Origin: Akebia trifoliata | Lineage: Eukaryota; Streptophyta; Magnoliopsida; Ranunculales; Lardizabalaceae | Assembly (NCBI GenBank): GCA_017979445.1 | Contig: CM030715.1 | Location: 7,990,187-8,054,186, forward strand | Length of the DNA stretch: 64,000 bases | Reading direction: 5' to 3' | Part shown: in pieces, positions 31,104-43,143 of the stretch | How the letters are laid out: the number at the start of each line of letters is the position of its first letter | Position numbering within the stretch: position 1 is the first letter of the stretch | Position numbers and translations under genes: made by a program | Notes under the pieces: generated by a model | The model's input: only the letters and a program-made list of their open reading frames with translations | What the model was told of the DNA's origin: nothing | Databases searched by the model: none

Positions 31104-31456
31104 AGGTTTGGGAGTCGCCACCTAGTTATTGTGGTCTAGGAACCAAACTGACTCTAACATGGATAAAAAGAACTAATCTACCATAAAAAATCTGAATTCG
31201 GGGATCAAGTTACGGGGTTGGAAGGTGTTAGGCACCAACCCCGCCCGGCCAAAGCCGGTCTCTATGTTTCTGGAGTCGTATTTTCCTAGCGTAGCGTGGT
31301 TTCTAAGGTTTTGTTAGTTTGAGATACCTCATCCGGATTTCTGAAACACATCTAGTAACAAAATAAAGCAATGGAATACACATCCATCATTGGGAATCAT
31401 TGCGATCGGGTTGACGAGTTGATTAATCAGGCGGATGCAAAAATGGGGTGTCTACA
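31104..31456 (-). repeat. Left LTR of element B, internally deleted
   Basis: 353 bp. It matches 36198-36355 and 37665-37861 and lacks the intervening 1.3 kb; the junction is at about 31261 (GCCGGTCTC/TATGTTTCTGG). The sequence otherwise differs from its partner at very few positions, suggesting a recent insertion. Confidence 0.85.
31111..31262 (-). ncRNA. Candidate structured leader domain, left LTR of element B
   Basis: Helix 1 is CCTAG/CTAGG (31121-31125, 31136-31140). Helix 2 is a perfect CGGGGTTGG (31213-31221) with CCAACCCCG (31235-31243) around the loop AAGGTGTTAGGCA. Helix 3 is CCGGC/GCCGG (31245-31249, 31254-31258). The stem letters differ from those of LTRs A and C, but pairing is kept. 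Confidence 0.55.
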
Positions 31457-31979
31457 GATGCCCCTCTTTGGCAGAGGGTTGAAGCAAACTAGATAGCAAA
31501 TCTATTGTGGTAGATAGTGCGATATCCGAATGCCAAAGCTAATGACAGTTCATTTTGCAGCCTGATTTAGCAATTCGTTGGTGTTCGGATCCTTGAGGGT
31601 AAAGCTCTCCCCGAATTAAAAGGTTGTCAGGTCCTTGAGTGTGAGCTCTCACTGACAGTGTCAGATCCTCGAATTTTAGAAAATTCTCCCTGACTAATGT
31701 AAAAGTGCACGTGTGTGCAATGGTGTGATGCTTACTGAGTAAAAATGTGTCAGGTCCTAGAGATCTTCTCTCACTGACAATAATGATTCAAAATTGAGAT
31801 GCACTTATGCAATGAAAACAATCATGGCAAGGTTTAACAATGTGGTAATTGGAGTCATAACATTGTAGGAACTTCATTAAATCCCATTTGAAATTCTTTT
31901 TTAGAGTTCGAAAAAATGAGTTTCATTTATCGAATTCGAACCTATTGTAACCACGCTTCTCGGGCTAAAGGACTTAAAT

Positions 31980-33010
31980 AATCTTGTTAATTCAATATGA
32001 TTCAAACAAAGCTGGAGTCTCGTTTCTCGGACTCCGACTAAGGTTTAGAGGAACTTAAACAATCCTATTAAAATTGTAGTTTCGCTTCTCGCACTCGAAC
32101 CTAGTTTTGTAGGCACTTCAAAAAACCTACTCATTCTATGATTCAAAAAGTTGGAGTCTCGTTTCTCGGACTCGCACTTAGGTTTGTAAGCACTTCCAAA
32201 AGCCTACTCATTCTATGATTCAAAAAGTTGGAGTCTCGTTTCTCGGGCTCGAACTTAGGTTTATAGGCACTTCGAAAAGCCTATTCATTCTATGATTCAA
32301 ATAGTTGGAGTCTCGTTTCTCAGACTCGAACTTAGGTTTGTAGGCACTTCAAAAAGCCTATTCATTCTATGATTCAAAAAGTTGGAGTCTCATTTCTCGG
32401 ACTTGAACTTAGGTTTGTAGGCACTTCAAAAAGCCTATTCATTCTATGATTCAAAAAGTTGGAGTTTCGTTTCTCGAACTCGAACTTGGTTTATAGGCAC
32501 TTCAAAAAGCCTATTCATTCTATGATTCAAAAAGTTGGAATTTCGTTTCTCGAACTCGAACTTGGGTTTATAAGCACTTCAAAAAGCCTATTCATTCTAT
32601 GATTCAAAAAGTTGGAGTTTCGTTTCTCGAACTCAAACTTAGATTTATAGGCACTTCAAAAAGCCTATTCATTCTATGATTCAAAAAGTTGGGGTCTCGT
32701 TTCTCGGACTCAAACTTAGGTTTATAGGCACTTCAAAAAGCCTATTCATCTAGGATTCAAAAAGTTGGAGTCTCATTTCTCGGACTCGAACTTATGTTTA
32801 TAGGCACTTCAACAAGCCCACTCAATATATGATTCAAAAAGTTGGAGTCTCGTTTCTCGGACTCGAATTTAGGTTTATAGGCACTTCAACAAGTCCATTC
32901 ATTCTATGATTCAAAAAGTTGGAGTCTCGTTTCTCGGACTCGAACTTACTAAGCCACGTTTCTCGAGCTTAGATTTATAGGAACTTAAACAATCCTATTA
33001 ATTCATTCTA
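31980..33010. repeat. 77-bp tandem array inside element B, about 12 copies
   Basis: Starts of the block TCATTCTATG fall at 32131, 32208, 32285, 32362, 32439, 32515, 32592 and 32669, a 76-77 bp period; diverged copies extend to about 31980 and 33010. Each unit carries GTCTCGTTTCTCGGACTCGA and GGCACTTCAAAAAGCCTA. The second of these is a small inverted repeat (AGGC...GCCT). There are no unique spacers, so it is not CRISPR-like, and no frame is conserved. Confidence 0.92.
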
Positions 33011-33659
33011 TGATTCAAAATCGAACTCAAAGTTTGAAAGATCAGGCCTTTATTGGCTTATAATGTATATGGATTCGTAATTATCATTGGGCTTCGCCGG
33101 ACTTTTAAATTTTTGTATGATTTTCTTTTTATCATGTGATTAAGAACAAAAACTTTGGAATTAAATGACCTTCAAAAATGCCCCTAGTTTCAAGGTTGGC
33201 TTTAACTGGGACTTGACTACGAGACTGATGGAATGGATTACGCTTGAAAAATATGGACTCTGATGTATGATAGATAGAAGAACTGACATTCTCTTAAATT
33301 TAAGACTCTTAAGATTATCATATGTGCAATAAAGAATTGATCATTTTCTTTCGAATTTCTTTTGAAAAATGCTTGAGCTAGACTTAAAAAATATTGATAA
33401 ATATTAGAATAAAAGATCTTCCTCTTCAAAATGGTTGATGATTCTACATCTTCCATTAGCGAACACTTGAACAAGTAAACATACTTTTGAAGATCCTACA
33501 ATGTTCAAGATGACTTCTGATTTTTTCGACTTCAATATTATCTTTGTCGGATGTGAGCTCTTGGCTAAAAGACAAATATCGTGACTTGAATGGTTCTGCA
33601 GTTTTTGCACAAGCTTCCTTCTGAATTTTTCTTCTTGACGGGACCTTTCCTCCCATTTA

Positions 33660-34150
33660 ATGATGCCCTAATTTTTGCCTAGATCGCCTGTTTAGGTTTT
33701 CAATCTAGCGGGCTTTGTTTTTATTTTTCTAATGATGCCTTGATTTTTGCCTAGGTCACCTTTTCAGGTTTTCAACCTAGCAGGCATTCTTTTTTATGGT
33801 TATGCCCTAAATTTTGCCTAAGCCGCCTTTTCAGATTTTCGACTTAACGGGCTTCTCTTTTTTTCTTGATGATCTTGTATAACCAACTCGACAACTTCTC
33901 AGTTCCCTGCACCTTAACCGAGTCAATTAGCCTTCAGGAGGACTTAATAGGTGGGCTTAGGATATGGTTTAGAAAGAAAAGATATAAGGCTCAACTTCCC
34001 AAAATGCCCCTAGTTTGATATTCTATCTTTTCTATCAATTATTTTGATTTTTTTTCTAAATGCCCCTAGTTTGGCATTCTTTTCTTTTTATCAATTCTTT
34101 TGATTTTTTTTCTAATGCCCTTAGTTTGGCATTCTTTTCTTTTGAACATT
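33660..34150. repeat. Two further short tandem blocks in element B
   Basis: Three copies of a roughly 70-bp unit (TTTTTGCCTAG...CAATCTAGCGGGC) occupy 33660-33860. About three copies of a roughly 60-bp unit with CCCCTAGTTTGGCATTCTTT occupy 34005-34145. Both are non-coding. Confidence 0.75.
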
Positions 34151-36197
34151 TCAATAGTAGATTTTTCTTTTGGATGACACTTTCTTTAAGAGAATACATT
34201 TTTCTTTTAATGACCGGGCCTGAAGTAATTTCTCAGGTTGCCTACGTACCCCAAATACTTCTTTTTTTCCTTTTGGGATCAGGTCAAAACGTAGTTCATA
34301 ATAAGATTCCCTTCCAAGGTTGGTTGGTGTGGTTTAGAAAGAAATAGGCTATTTGATTTTTTTAGAGGCTGCAAGGGGCTAAAGAAGGTTTTCTTTTTCT
34401 TGGTAAGACAAGAAAATGGTTCGACCAAAGAAGGCCTCCTTTGGTGAATGCTGCTTGACTTGGTCAAAGTTTCAGGAATTCGATATCTGAATTGCTCTGT
34501 CGAGCAAGGTCTTCTTTTGAGAATGAATATTCTTCAGTCTTCTTTTGTGAAATCGAGTATGATTGAGTTTTCTAACTCTAAAACTTCGAGAAAATCTTTT
34601 ATTCTCTTATGAATGAAAATTCTCCTCTTTTGAGTGAGAAACCTGGTAGATCCACTTGTAAGTCTTAGCGTCTTTGTCGATCCTTTCAGCTATATCATTT
34701 TTGACCAATAATCTTTGACTTTGAAATCACTCTTGACTTTATGTCTTGATCTATATTTTTATACAATCCATCCATATATCCTTATGAGATCATGCAAGAA
34801 ACATTGTTGAATTTCTCAAGTAAGTTTACTACTCTTTCATGTTCTCTTGAGGATAATGTATCACCAATTTGCACTTCTTGAGTGTACTCTTTAATTCCAA
34901 TTTTATCAATTTGATTAGTGAGCTTTAAGTCATTTCTCATGTTAGATTGTATGCTCAAATCATTATTACACGCATGATAATCAGAAGCTTCTATATTTTA
35001 TTGGAATTGAAAAAACATAGACTGACAAACTCGACTAAAATTTGAAAGTTGAAGAAAGGCTAACGTAACTGAGACAACTAACTGGATCTAAAGACTGACA
35101 AAAACTGGATTGAAACTCAAAGAAAACTTAGGGACAATTATCTACAAAGAAAGAATGTCCTTCTGGGTGGATGAACTACTTGGACTTGACATTGGTATTT
35201 TGACTAGACGACTCTTTTGACGGATCCAAAATGACACAGATGAGGGTTTAGAACGTTTAGGGGTACCTAAGATTAACCATCGATTCTGAAGATTTCACTT
35301 TTAACCACATGATTAAAATTTTGATATAGAATAGCCCAAGTTCGGTGGAAAATATCGAATCCAAATGCACTATAAGTCTATAGTGACCAAGAAAGTGAGA
35401 AAGGTTAGACGCGGGTCTTCCCCTGATTGGGATTGAACCTTTGATCAGACAAATTAATTTGATCCTAAGATCGAATCTTTTTATACAAAGTGGTCTAGAT
35501 CTTTAAAAGTGAAACCAATTAGTAAAACTGATTTGGAATTGATCAGTTGATCCATTTGTCAATTGGGCCAACTGGTTTAAGTGGTTCAAATTAATCGGTA
35601 CATTTCACCGATTGGGTAGGACCGATATTGCGGGTTTTGTTTGATTATTCTGGATCGGTCTGCCCACCTACCTGTTGGTTGGATTGAATAAAGCAACCCA
35701 GGAACACCCATAGTCAATTCGGGTCGTGACCTATAGAAAGGCTTCTAGACTCTAGGTTTACTACGTGCAATGCATTTTTATCTAGCCACCCTTGCCCAAG
35801 CACACCTATATACCTCTCGATACGTGGTGACTTGGTTTGATATACCGTATAGGTGATAATCTAAAACCTCAACTCACTTCTCTGAAGTAAAAAACAGCCA
35901 GTTTGATCTCCAGTTGAGAGGTGGCGCACAATGCTGAGCAAGGGCCCACTTAAATACCTCTCGTCTAGAATAGACGTAGTCTATCCCCCTCGTACAGTAG
36001 GGTACAGCGGGGCAAGATCTTGCTTAGGCACCGGTTTTGACTAAGAAGTGCAATTGATATACTTAGATTACCTTTTATACCTACGGGTACGAGTCAAGAG
36101 TTGTAGCTTTCATAAATGGTTTGGCATCCCACGAGGGGACCGACCACGTACTAGTACTACGTTGGCAATCGGGACATGTGACTGTGTGGCTTACAAT
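34150..36197. other. Remaining interior of element B
   Basis: Non-coding. A conserved-looking block, GACCGGGCCTGAAGTAATTT followed by CTCAGGTTGCCTACGTACCC (34212-34251), is of a kind often seen in non-coding plant LTR elements. No primer-binding site could be recognised next to the LTR at 36197. Confidence 0.5.
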
Positions 36198-37861
36198 AGG
36201 TTTGGGAGTCGCCACCTAGTTATTGTGGTCTAGGAACCAAACTGACTCTAACATGGATAAAAAGAACTAATCTACCATAAAAAATCTGAATTCGGGGATC
36301 AAGTTACGGGGTTGGAAGGTGTTAGGCACCAACCCCGCCCGGGCAAAGCCTGTCTCTACTAACTTCCCAAGTAAATTACATTGCTAAAACCTAGATAAAA
36401 ATAAATATAAAAAAATACATACCTTTTCGATAGCAAGGATTTTGCTCCCTCAGATCTGACAAAAAAAATTCCTTGTACTGTACTCCCTTGTTTCGTTTTG
36501 TCTCCGGATTTGACTTCGGATCTCCTAGATCAAGGTATCTCTTTGTTTCTGAATCTGAACTCTTCAAGTTTGTTGCGGATTTAAGGGTGTTTTTAGAGGG
36601 ATTTTAGGGGTTTTCTAGACTAAAATTGAAGGGGGGATGTTAGGTAAGGAGTTGGGGTTTCAAAACTAGGGTTTATGGAGGGCTAGGGGAGCTTCTAGAC
36701 CTACTTCTCCTATATTTGATCGAAAATAGGGTGTGAGCACCTCTATTTATAGATGTTTTTAGGGGTTGATTTGGATAGAGTTAGTGTTTAATTAGAGATC
36801 TTTTAATTAGAATTGTGTTTTAATTAGACTTATTTTAGGTAGAATTGTGTTTTAATTAAAATTATTTTTAAGTTAGAACTCTATTAGATAGAGTTATTAT
36901 TTAATTAGAGTTCTATTATGACTTTTGGTCTTATTTGATTGACTTTTAATATTTTGACTTTAGTCTTAATTGATTGACTTTTAATATCTTGACTTCAGTC
37001 TTGCTTGATTGACTTTAATTTTGACTTCAGTTTTACTTGATTGACTTTAATACCTTAACTTCAGTCTTACTTAATTGACTTTTAATTTTGGAGATCCCCC
37101 TCTAAAATATATTTAATTCTTTGGACCCCCAAATGGAGTGGTCCTTAAAGAAATATCCCACGAACCCTCAACAATTTTACCCGAAAGTCCGATTGATCGA
37201 TTTTTCAGGTTCAAAATTTTAAATTAATTTCATTAATGTTTCACTTTAATTATTTAATATTTTATTTATTAATTTCAAAATTTTTAATTATGAAAATTGT
37301 GAAATTACTGTTTTGCCCCCGGAGAGAACTTTTCATGTTTTAAGTCGGTTTTTAATGTTCTAGAATGTTTTAGAATCGATTTTTTGTAAGGAATCAAATG
37401 GAAATATTAGTTTGTGTCATTTATGAAATTTTTTGTGTGAAATAGTCATGAACTTAATGAGGGGCATTTCGTAATTTTGTCAAATTCTGTTAAAATTGGC
37501 GAAATGATTTATTTGATTTCAATTTGTTGTTTTATGTGTTTGAAAGGTTTTCCTAAGCGTAATGTAGGCTCTAGGGTTGTTTTGATGTTAGGGGTATTTT
37601 GGTAATTTGATAGTTTTTTAGTGATTTTTATCGTGAAGCTTCTTTTTGTCTGAAAAATGATGATTTCTATGTTTCTGGAGTCGTATTTTCCTAGCGTAGC
37701 GTGGTTTCTAAGGTTTTGTTAGTTTGAGATACCTCATCCGGATTTCTGAAACACATCTAGTAACAAAATAAAGTAATGGAATACACATCCATCATTGGGA
37801 ATCATTGCGATCGGGTTGACGAGTTGATTAATCAGGCGGATGCAAAAATGGGGTGTCTACA
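36198..37861 (-). repeat. Right LTR of element B, full length
   Basis: 1664 bp with ends AGGTTTGGGAGTCGCC and GGGGTGTCTACA. It contains the structured domain (36205-36360), a minus-strand TATA-like box at 36740-36753, and TTGATTGACTTTAAT-type short repeats around 36930-37080. Confidence 0.82.
36205..36360 (-). ncRNA. Candidate structured leader domain, right LTR of element B
   Basis: Near-identical to the left copy. In helix 3 it reads CGGGC/GCCTG (36340-36344, 36348-36352), which still pairs through a G-U. It lies downstream of the minus-strand TATA box at 36740-36753, that is in the transcribed leader of element B. Confidence 0.55.
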
Positions 37862-39482
37862 CCTTGGGGTCCATTCATACTCAACTTGTTTAAAATAAAA
37901 TGAAAAGAAGGGAGATGGTAGAAGAGGGAAGAGAAGAAGATTAGAGAGAGAGGGGAGGGGGAAGTCTTGAACCCACCTTGAATCTTCACGGTTCTCCTTT
38001 CTTTTCTTTCCTTCCTTCTTCTTCTATGCTTCTTAAATCCTTAGTGTAGTATGAAAGTGAAATTTCTTTTTAGAAGATGGTATGAGAAAGTGATAGAGAT
38101 GAGTAGAAAAATATTTTTTCTTGTAAGACTTAGTAACACTTGGTAATAATTGGTAACCCTTTTTGGGAGGAGGGGAGGGGTATTTATAGTTGTTTGGAGG
38201 ATGTTTAGGGTATAATGGGGTGAAGAGTTAGGAAAATGGAGAATGGCATGGGTTTTTGAAGTGAAAGGTTTGAAATTTTGAGGGTAAGTGATGGTAATTG
38301 TATAAATAAGGGAAATGGATTGTGTTTTAACCCAAATGGTTTGGATCCTACCCAAATCCATTTAGGTAGAGTGTTGGGTGGGATGAGATGAGCGGTGGTT
38401 GATGGGAGGAGTGGGGGTATAAGAGAGTTGTTTAGGAAGGAGTGTTAGGTTGATGAAAAGGGTAAGGTGGAGGGATGGGTAGTGTAAGAGATTGGTTGGT
38501 TGGTTTTTGGGAGAATAAAGGAGATGATGCCATGTGGCAATCATGATGAAAGGGTAAGGAATTGAGATTGGTTGATTGGTTGATGGGGTTGTTTGATTAG
38601 AGAGAGAGAAATGGGTTAGTTGATTGATGATGAGTGAAGTATGGGTTGTGATGTTGGTGGTTAGAAAGTGAGGATAGGTTAGGTTAAGGTAAGGTATGGG
38701 TTGAGTTGATTTTGGAGGGAGAGTGATGTGTTTGGTTGATTTTTTAGAGAATGGCGATGGAGGTAGGTGATTAGATGAGGGAGGTGAAAGGTAGTAATGA
38801 CATGTGTCATCTTTTGGTATGAGAATTGTGATTGGTTGATGTAAGTAGTAGTTGATGGATTATGATTGTGGGTTGGGTAATTAGATATGGATAGAATGAT
38901 GTTTGTGGGCTTTTAGTGGTGGGCTTTGGTTTGTAGATTATTTTAGATTGGGTAAGGCTTGTTTTGAGTTAGATTTTGAGGGTGGATAGGTTTTAGGGTT
39001 TAGGTAACATGGGCTTGATTTTGGATTGGATTTAAGATAGGAAATTAATTTGGAAAAGGGGTTGAAGGTATGTGGGCCTTGGATAGGTTTAGGGTGTTTG
39101 GAGTTTCGGAGGTGGAGGGTGGATGATGGGTTGGCATCCCAAGTCTCACATTTTTTAATTTTTTAATTTTTTGAGCTTTTTGTAATAGTTGGTTCGGTCA
39201 AAAATGCCGCATGTTGGCGAATCAGACTTTTTGGGCCCGTTGAAGGATTTCATCGATTTTTTTGGATGTAAGCATGGAGCGGTGAAGGTTGGGTCATCAT
39301 GGGATGGGTCCGATCCCTTTGGTGGGTCCCTTAGACCATTGGGTGGTCTTGGGGGTCTCGATTCGATCAAAATGTCACTTTTTAGTGATTCGGGCCTTTA
39401 AGGCCCATTGGCCCATTTATTTGGAAAATCGATATTTTTGGGCCCTTTCGAGTGTGGGCCCGTTCAAATTGGGGTGTCTACA

Positions 39483-40459
39483 AACTTGAACCTTTTCTCG
39501 AACATAGTGACAATCAACTTCAATGTGTTTTGTTCGATTATGGAACACCAAGTTAAAAGCAATATAAATTGCAGCCTGATTATCACAAAACATTTCTGAT
39601 GATTGGGACGACTCAAAACCCAAATCATGTAACAATACACGGAGCCAAACAATTTCACTAGTAGTCATAGCTATGGCTCTATACTTTGCTTCAATACTCG
39701 AGCGTGTAATAACACTTTGCTTCTTACTTTTTCGGGTTACCAACTTACCTCCAACAAATGTGCAATATCCGGTTGTAGACCATCAATCAATCGGATATCC
39801 TACCCAGTCTGCATCAGTATAGGCCATAATATAACTATGACCATTGTTTTTCATCCATATTCTTCTTCTAGGAGATCCTTTCAAGTACTACAAAATTCTT
39901 GTAACTGCATTCATATGATTAGTTCTGAGCACATGCATAAAACAACTAACTAAGCTAATTGTATAGAAAATATCAGGACGAGTAATTGTAAGATAAATCA
40001 ATATTCCTACTAATTATTGGAATCGACCAAAATCAGATAACAATTCACTATCCAAGTTAGTTTTTCCTACACTCTCAGTAGGAGTGATTGTAGGTTTTAC
40101 ACCTATTTTTCCTATCTCATGTAACAAGTCTAGCACATATTTTCTTTAATTAAAAAATATACATTTTTTTAAATAAGCAATCTCTAAACCAAGAAAAAAC
40201 TTTAGAATCCTCAAATCCTTAATAGCAAATCGCTTATAAAGTATAGCCTTGAATCTTGAGATTTCAGTTTGATCATCAACTGTAATTATTATGTTTATTA
40301 TGTTATCAACATAGACTAGAACTATTGTAGTTCTTGAAGTAGTCATTTTGATGAATAATGAAGAATCGCGCCACTTCGTAAGACCCCACTCCTTTCAAGC
40401 ATGTGACTGAACTTGGAGTACCATGCTCGAGGTGATTGGTTAAAGTCGTAGATGGCCTT
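39483..40459 (-). pseudogene. Host copia reverse transcriptase C-part and RNase H
   Basis: Between the two solo LTRs the minus strand reads AIYDFNQSPRAWYSKF, then VLVYVDNIINIIITVDD: the catalytic YVDD has become YVDN. RNase H follows: KSKKQSVITRSSIEAKYRAI, LHDLGFESSQSSEMFCDNQA and VFHNRTKHIEVDCHYVREK. The frame breaks at 39487, exactly at the duplication made by the solo LTR, and resumes at 30655 with the pol C-terminus. Confidence 0.85.
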
Positions 40460-42301
40460 TGTGAACATGGGATTTTCGATATTTTTGAAACATCCCTCCA
40501 CTTTGAGGTGTTTTGGAGTCGCCACCATTCATTTTCGGAAAGGGGTGTGAATGGTCACCCGAAATTGTTTTTCTTTGAAAAACATGGCATTTTGACATGT
40601 TGATGACTCTCGTATGGATAGGGTACATATTTGGTCCAACCTTGATTCAAAGGTAAGGGGGTCCATTTATGGAGTAGGGAAGGTGTTAGGCACCCTACTC
40701 CATCCACGTAACGTGGTAACCTCGGATTCGGTTTTTTTTAAAATAAAAAAGGAAAGAAGAATCGAAAAAAGGTCAATGTGTGCCCTCAAGTGTGAGGGGC
40801 TTTTGATATTGGTTCAAATCATTGAGGGCACCCTTATTGAAAAGGGGGCCCTTTGGTGATTTAAACCATGGTGATTGTGCAAATGTGTGGAGAAGGGGAG
40901 AGTAGAAGAGGGAGGTTTAGAGGGGACGGTTCCTTTTCAAACCCACCTTGATCTTGAGTTGATCTTCAAAAGATAAGTCCTTGCCTTGATCTTGACTTGC
41001 TTGAGAGTGTAGAGAATTGAGTTGAGTTGGAAATCCTAGAGAGTTGAGAGTGAAGTGTTGTGTTTGGTAATGTGAGTTGAGGATTGAGAGTAGTGAGAGG
41101 AGAGTTGTCTTTTTAGGGGGTTTTTTTGTCAAATTTTCATTAGGTGTTGTAAGAGAAGAATGGAGGGGTTTTTATAGAAGTTGGGAGGTATTTTAAGGGT
41201 ATAATGGGGTGAGGAATGAGAATAGTGGATAATGGCATGGGTTTTAGAGAGAAAGAGTGTGAAATTTGAGAGAGAAATAAGGGTAGTTTTGTAATGAGGG
41301 AAATGGGTTGTGTTTTAACCTAAATGGTTTGGATCTTATCCAAATCCATTTGGGTAGAGTGTTTTTTTGGGGTGAGATGAGTGATGGTTGATGGGAGGAA
41401 TGGGGGGTGTTAAGAGAGTTGTTTGGAGAAGGAGTGTTGAGATGGTTGAAGAGGTAAGGTGTTTGATTTGGGGGGGATGGGTAGTGATTGGTTTGATTTT
41501 GAGAGGATTGAAGGGATGATGACATGTGACAAATGGAGAGATGAAGAGATTGGTTGATTGGTGATGGTGGTTGGTTGTTTAGAGAGAAGAGTATGGGGGT
41601 GATGGTGGGAGGTATGGGTTGTGGTGATTTTGTGGGAGTGTTTTAAGGGAAAGTGATGGTTTGATGTGTGGGAGATATGGGTTATGATGTGGGTTGTTAA
41701 AGAATGGGGGATAGGTTAGGGTGTATAGGGTATGGGTTGAGTTGTTGGTTGTTGATGATGAGAGGATGGGGAATAGGTTAGGGTGTGTAGGGTATGGGTT
41801 GTGGTATTGGTGGTTGATGATGAGAGGATGGGGAATAGGTTAGGTTAGGGTAGGGTTATGGGTTGAGTTGATTAGATGAGGGAGGTGGAAGGAGATGATG
41901 ACATGTGTCATCTCTTGGTGATTGGTTTGATGTGATGATGATGGGTTGGATTGGATTTGGGTAGTGGATTGGGCTTTGGGCTTTAGTAGTAGATTGGGTA
42001 GGGTTTTAGGTTGTTGTTTGGGCTTAGGTGGGTAATTGGTTAGGGGATTGAATAATAATGGTAGTGGACTTGGGCTTTGGGCTTTAGTAGTAGATTGGGT
42101 AGGATTTTAGGTTGTTGGTTGGTTTTAAGGATGTAGGAGAGTGGTGAGGTGTGCGGGTCCATGGGCCACGTGAGTGGCCTCGGACATTTATTAGTTGAAA
42201 ATAGATTGGGTTCTTGTAGGTTTGGGCCTCGGGGCCCATTCCAATTTTCGATTTTTGGAGGTATTTTGCGTCGAGGGCCCGCTCAAATTCGGGTGTTTAC
42301 A
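40460..42301 (-). mobile_element. Solo LTR C
   Basis: 1842 bp with ends TGTGAACA and TGTTTACA (near-inverted), flanked by a perfect GCCTT at 40455-40459 and 42302-42306. It interrupts the copia RT frame. A minus-strand TATA-like CTTCTATAAAAACCCC is at about 41168-41183 region. The structured domain lies at 40515-40725. The U3 part is strongly purine-rich on the plus strand and has a tandem repeat of about 70 bp with GGGGAATAGGTTAGGGT (41700-41870). It is related to solo LTR A throughout. Confidence 0.85.
40515..40725 (-). ncRNA. Candidate structured leader domain, solo LTR C
   Basis: Helix 1 is ACCATTCA/TGAATGGT (40524-40531, 40548-40555). Helix 2 is a perfect 11-bp ATGGAGTAGGG (40669-40679) with CCCTACTCCAT (40693-40703) around AAGGTGTTAGGCA. 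Helix 3 is CCACG/CGTGG (40704-40708, 40712-40716), loop TAA, followed by TAACCTC as in LTR A. Confidence 0.55.
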
Positions 42302-42306
42302 GCCTT

Positions 42307-43143
42307 GTGTAACTGTAAACCAGTCTTACATGAGATTCTTGAGGGTGTCCAGGCGGAATACTCATATACACTTCTTCTTCTAAGTCTCCATGCAAAAAAG
42401 CCTTTTTATCATCTAACTGGAATAATTTCCAATCATTATTTACAGCTAGTGATAATAAAACTCTGAAGGTATTCATTTTTACGACTGATGCAATGTTTCT
42501 TTGTAATCTTTTCCATGAGTTTGGATAAACCCTCTTACAACCAACCTGGCCTTATGTCATTCAAGAGTGCCATCACTGTTGTACTTTATCTTGTAAACCC
42601 AACGACATCCTACAGTCTTCTTCCCGGGAAGTAACAATACCATAGACCAAGTTTTCTTCTCATTCAAGGCTTAGAGCTATTCTTTCATGGCAAGTTTCCA
42701 TACCGGGTCAAGATTAGCTTTTCGAAAAAATTTAGGCTCTTCATAACTCGATATAGCACTTAAAAAGGCTAGATGAGACTGAGTTACATGATCATAAGTT
42801 ACTTGGTCCTGTTAGGATAGGCCATAGTATGATAAGTAAAATAGTCCTTCAATTTTCCACGAGGACGAGTTTCCCTTTGAGATTTCCTCGGAACTGCTTC
42901 TGTGGATGGGATGGGATCGGATCAATGACTGTAACTTCAGTAGGGGCTGAGTCAGGACGATTAGCCACCATAAAATCATGTTCTTCTATGTTATTAATCT
43001 CATTGACAGAGCTAATAGTCGTAAACGGTACCAAATCTGTCAAATACTCACCTTATGATTGATTCCTAGACTCAAGTTGAAAGTAAGGTTCAACTTCATT
43101 AAAATGCACATTACGAGAAATCATAAACTTCTTAGAGACATGA
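42307..43143 (-). pseudogene. Host copia integrase C-end and first part of reverse transcriptase
   Basis: On the minus strand around 42550-42640 the reading GKKTVGCRWVYKIKYNSDGT and [20 protein letters not shown] identifies the copia RT N-terminus. It continues as [19 protein letters not shown] sequence in shifted frames to the solo LTR junction at 42306. Several stops. Confidence 0.8.

Larger units (their letters stand above)
31104..37861 (-). mobile_element. Non-coding LTR element B (LARD-like) nested in solo LTR A
   Basis: The flanks CCTTG at 31099-31103 and 37862-37866 match perfectly. The right LTR (36198-37861, 1664 bp) and left LTR (31104-31456, 353 bp) agree at both ends, but the left lacks about 1.3 kb from its middle. 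The 4.7-kb interior has no gag or pol frame; it consists of tandem repeats and short conserved blocks, the profile of a large retrotransposon derivative. A minus-strand TATA-like TCTATAAATAGAGG (36740-36753) makes the right LTR the 5' one. The LTR ends at AGGTTT instead of canonical TG/CA on that side. Confidence 0.75.
30660..39482 (-). mobile_element. Solo LTR A (2.06 kb without the nested element)
   Basis: The ends TGTAGATAC (30660) and GTGTCTACA (39482) are inverted repeats, flanked by a perfect AACTT at 30655-30659 and 39483-39487. The insertion cuts the copia RNase H frame. Its two pieces are 30660-31103 and 37867-39482, split by the element at 31104-37861. Only one structured domain (30710-30910) is present, so this is a solo LTR left by recombination. 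A TATA-like ACTATAAATACCCC on the minus strand (about 38177-38190) gives its orientation. Confidence 0.82.

Noticed and set aside
31980..33010. Regular direct repeats that could look like a CRISPR array
   Set aside because: The units are contiguous 77-bp copies without unique spacers, inside a plant retroelement.
38041..38544. Minus-strand open frames rich in Leu, Thr, Pro and Ser inside solo LTR A
   Set aside because: The plus strand is strongly purine-rich there, so the complement lacks stops; the same happens at 40917-41525 in LTR C and nothing matches a protein family.
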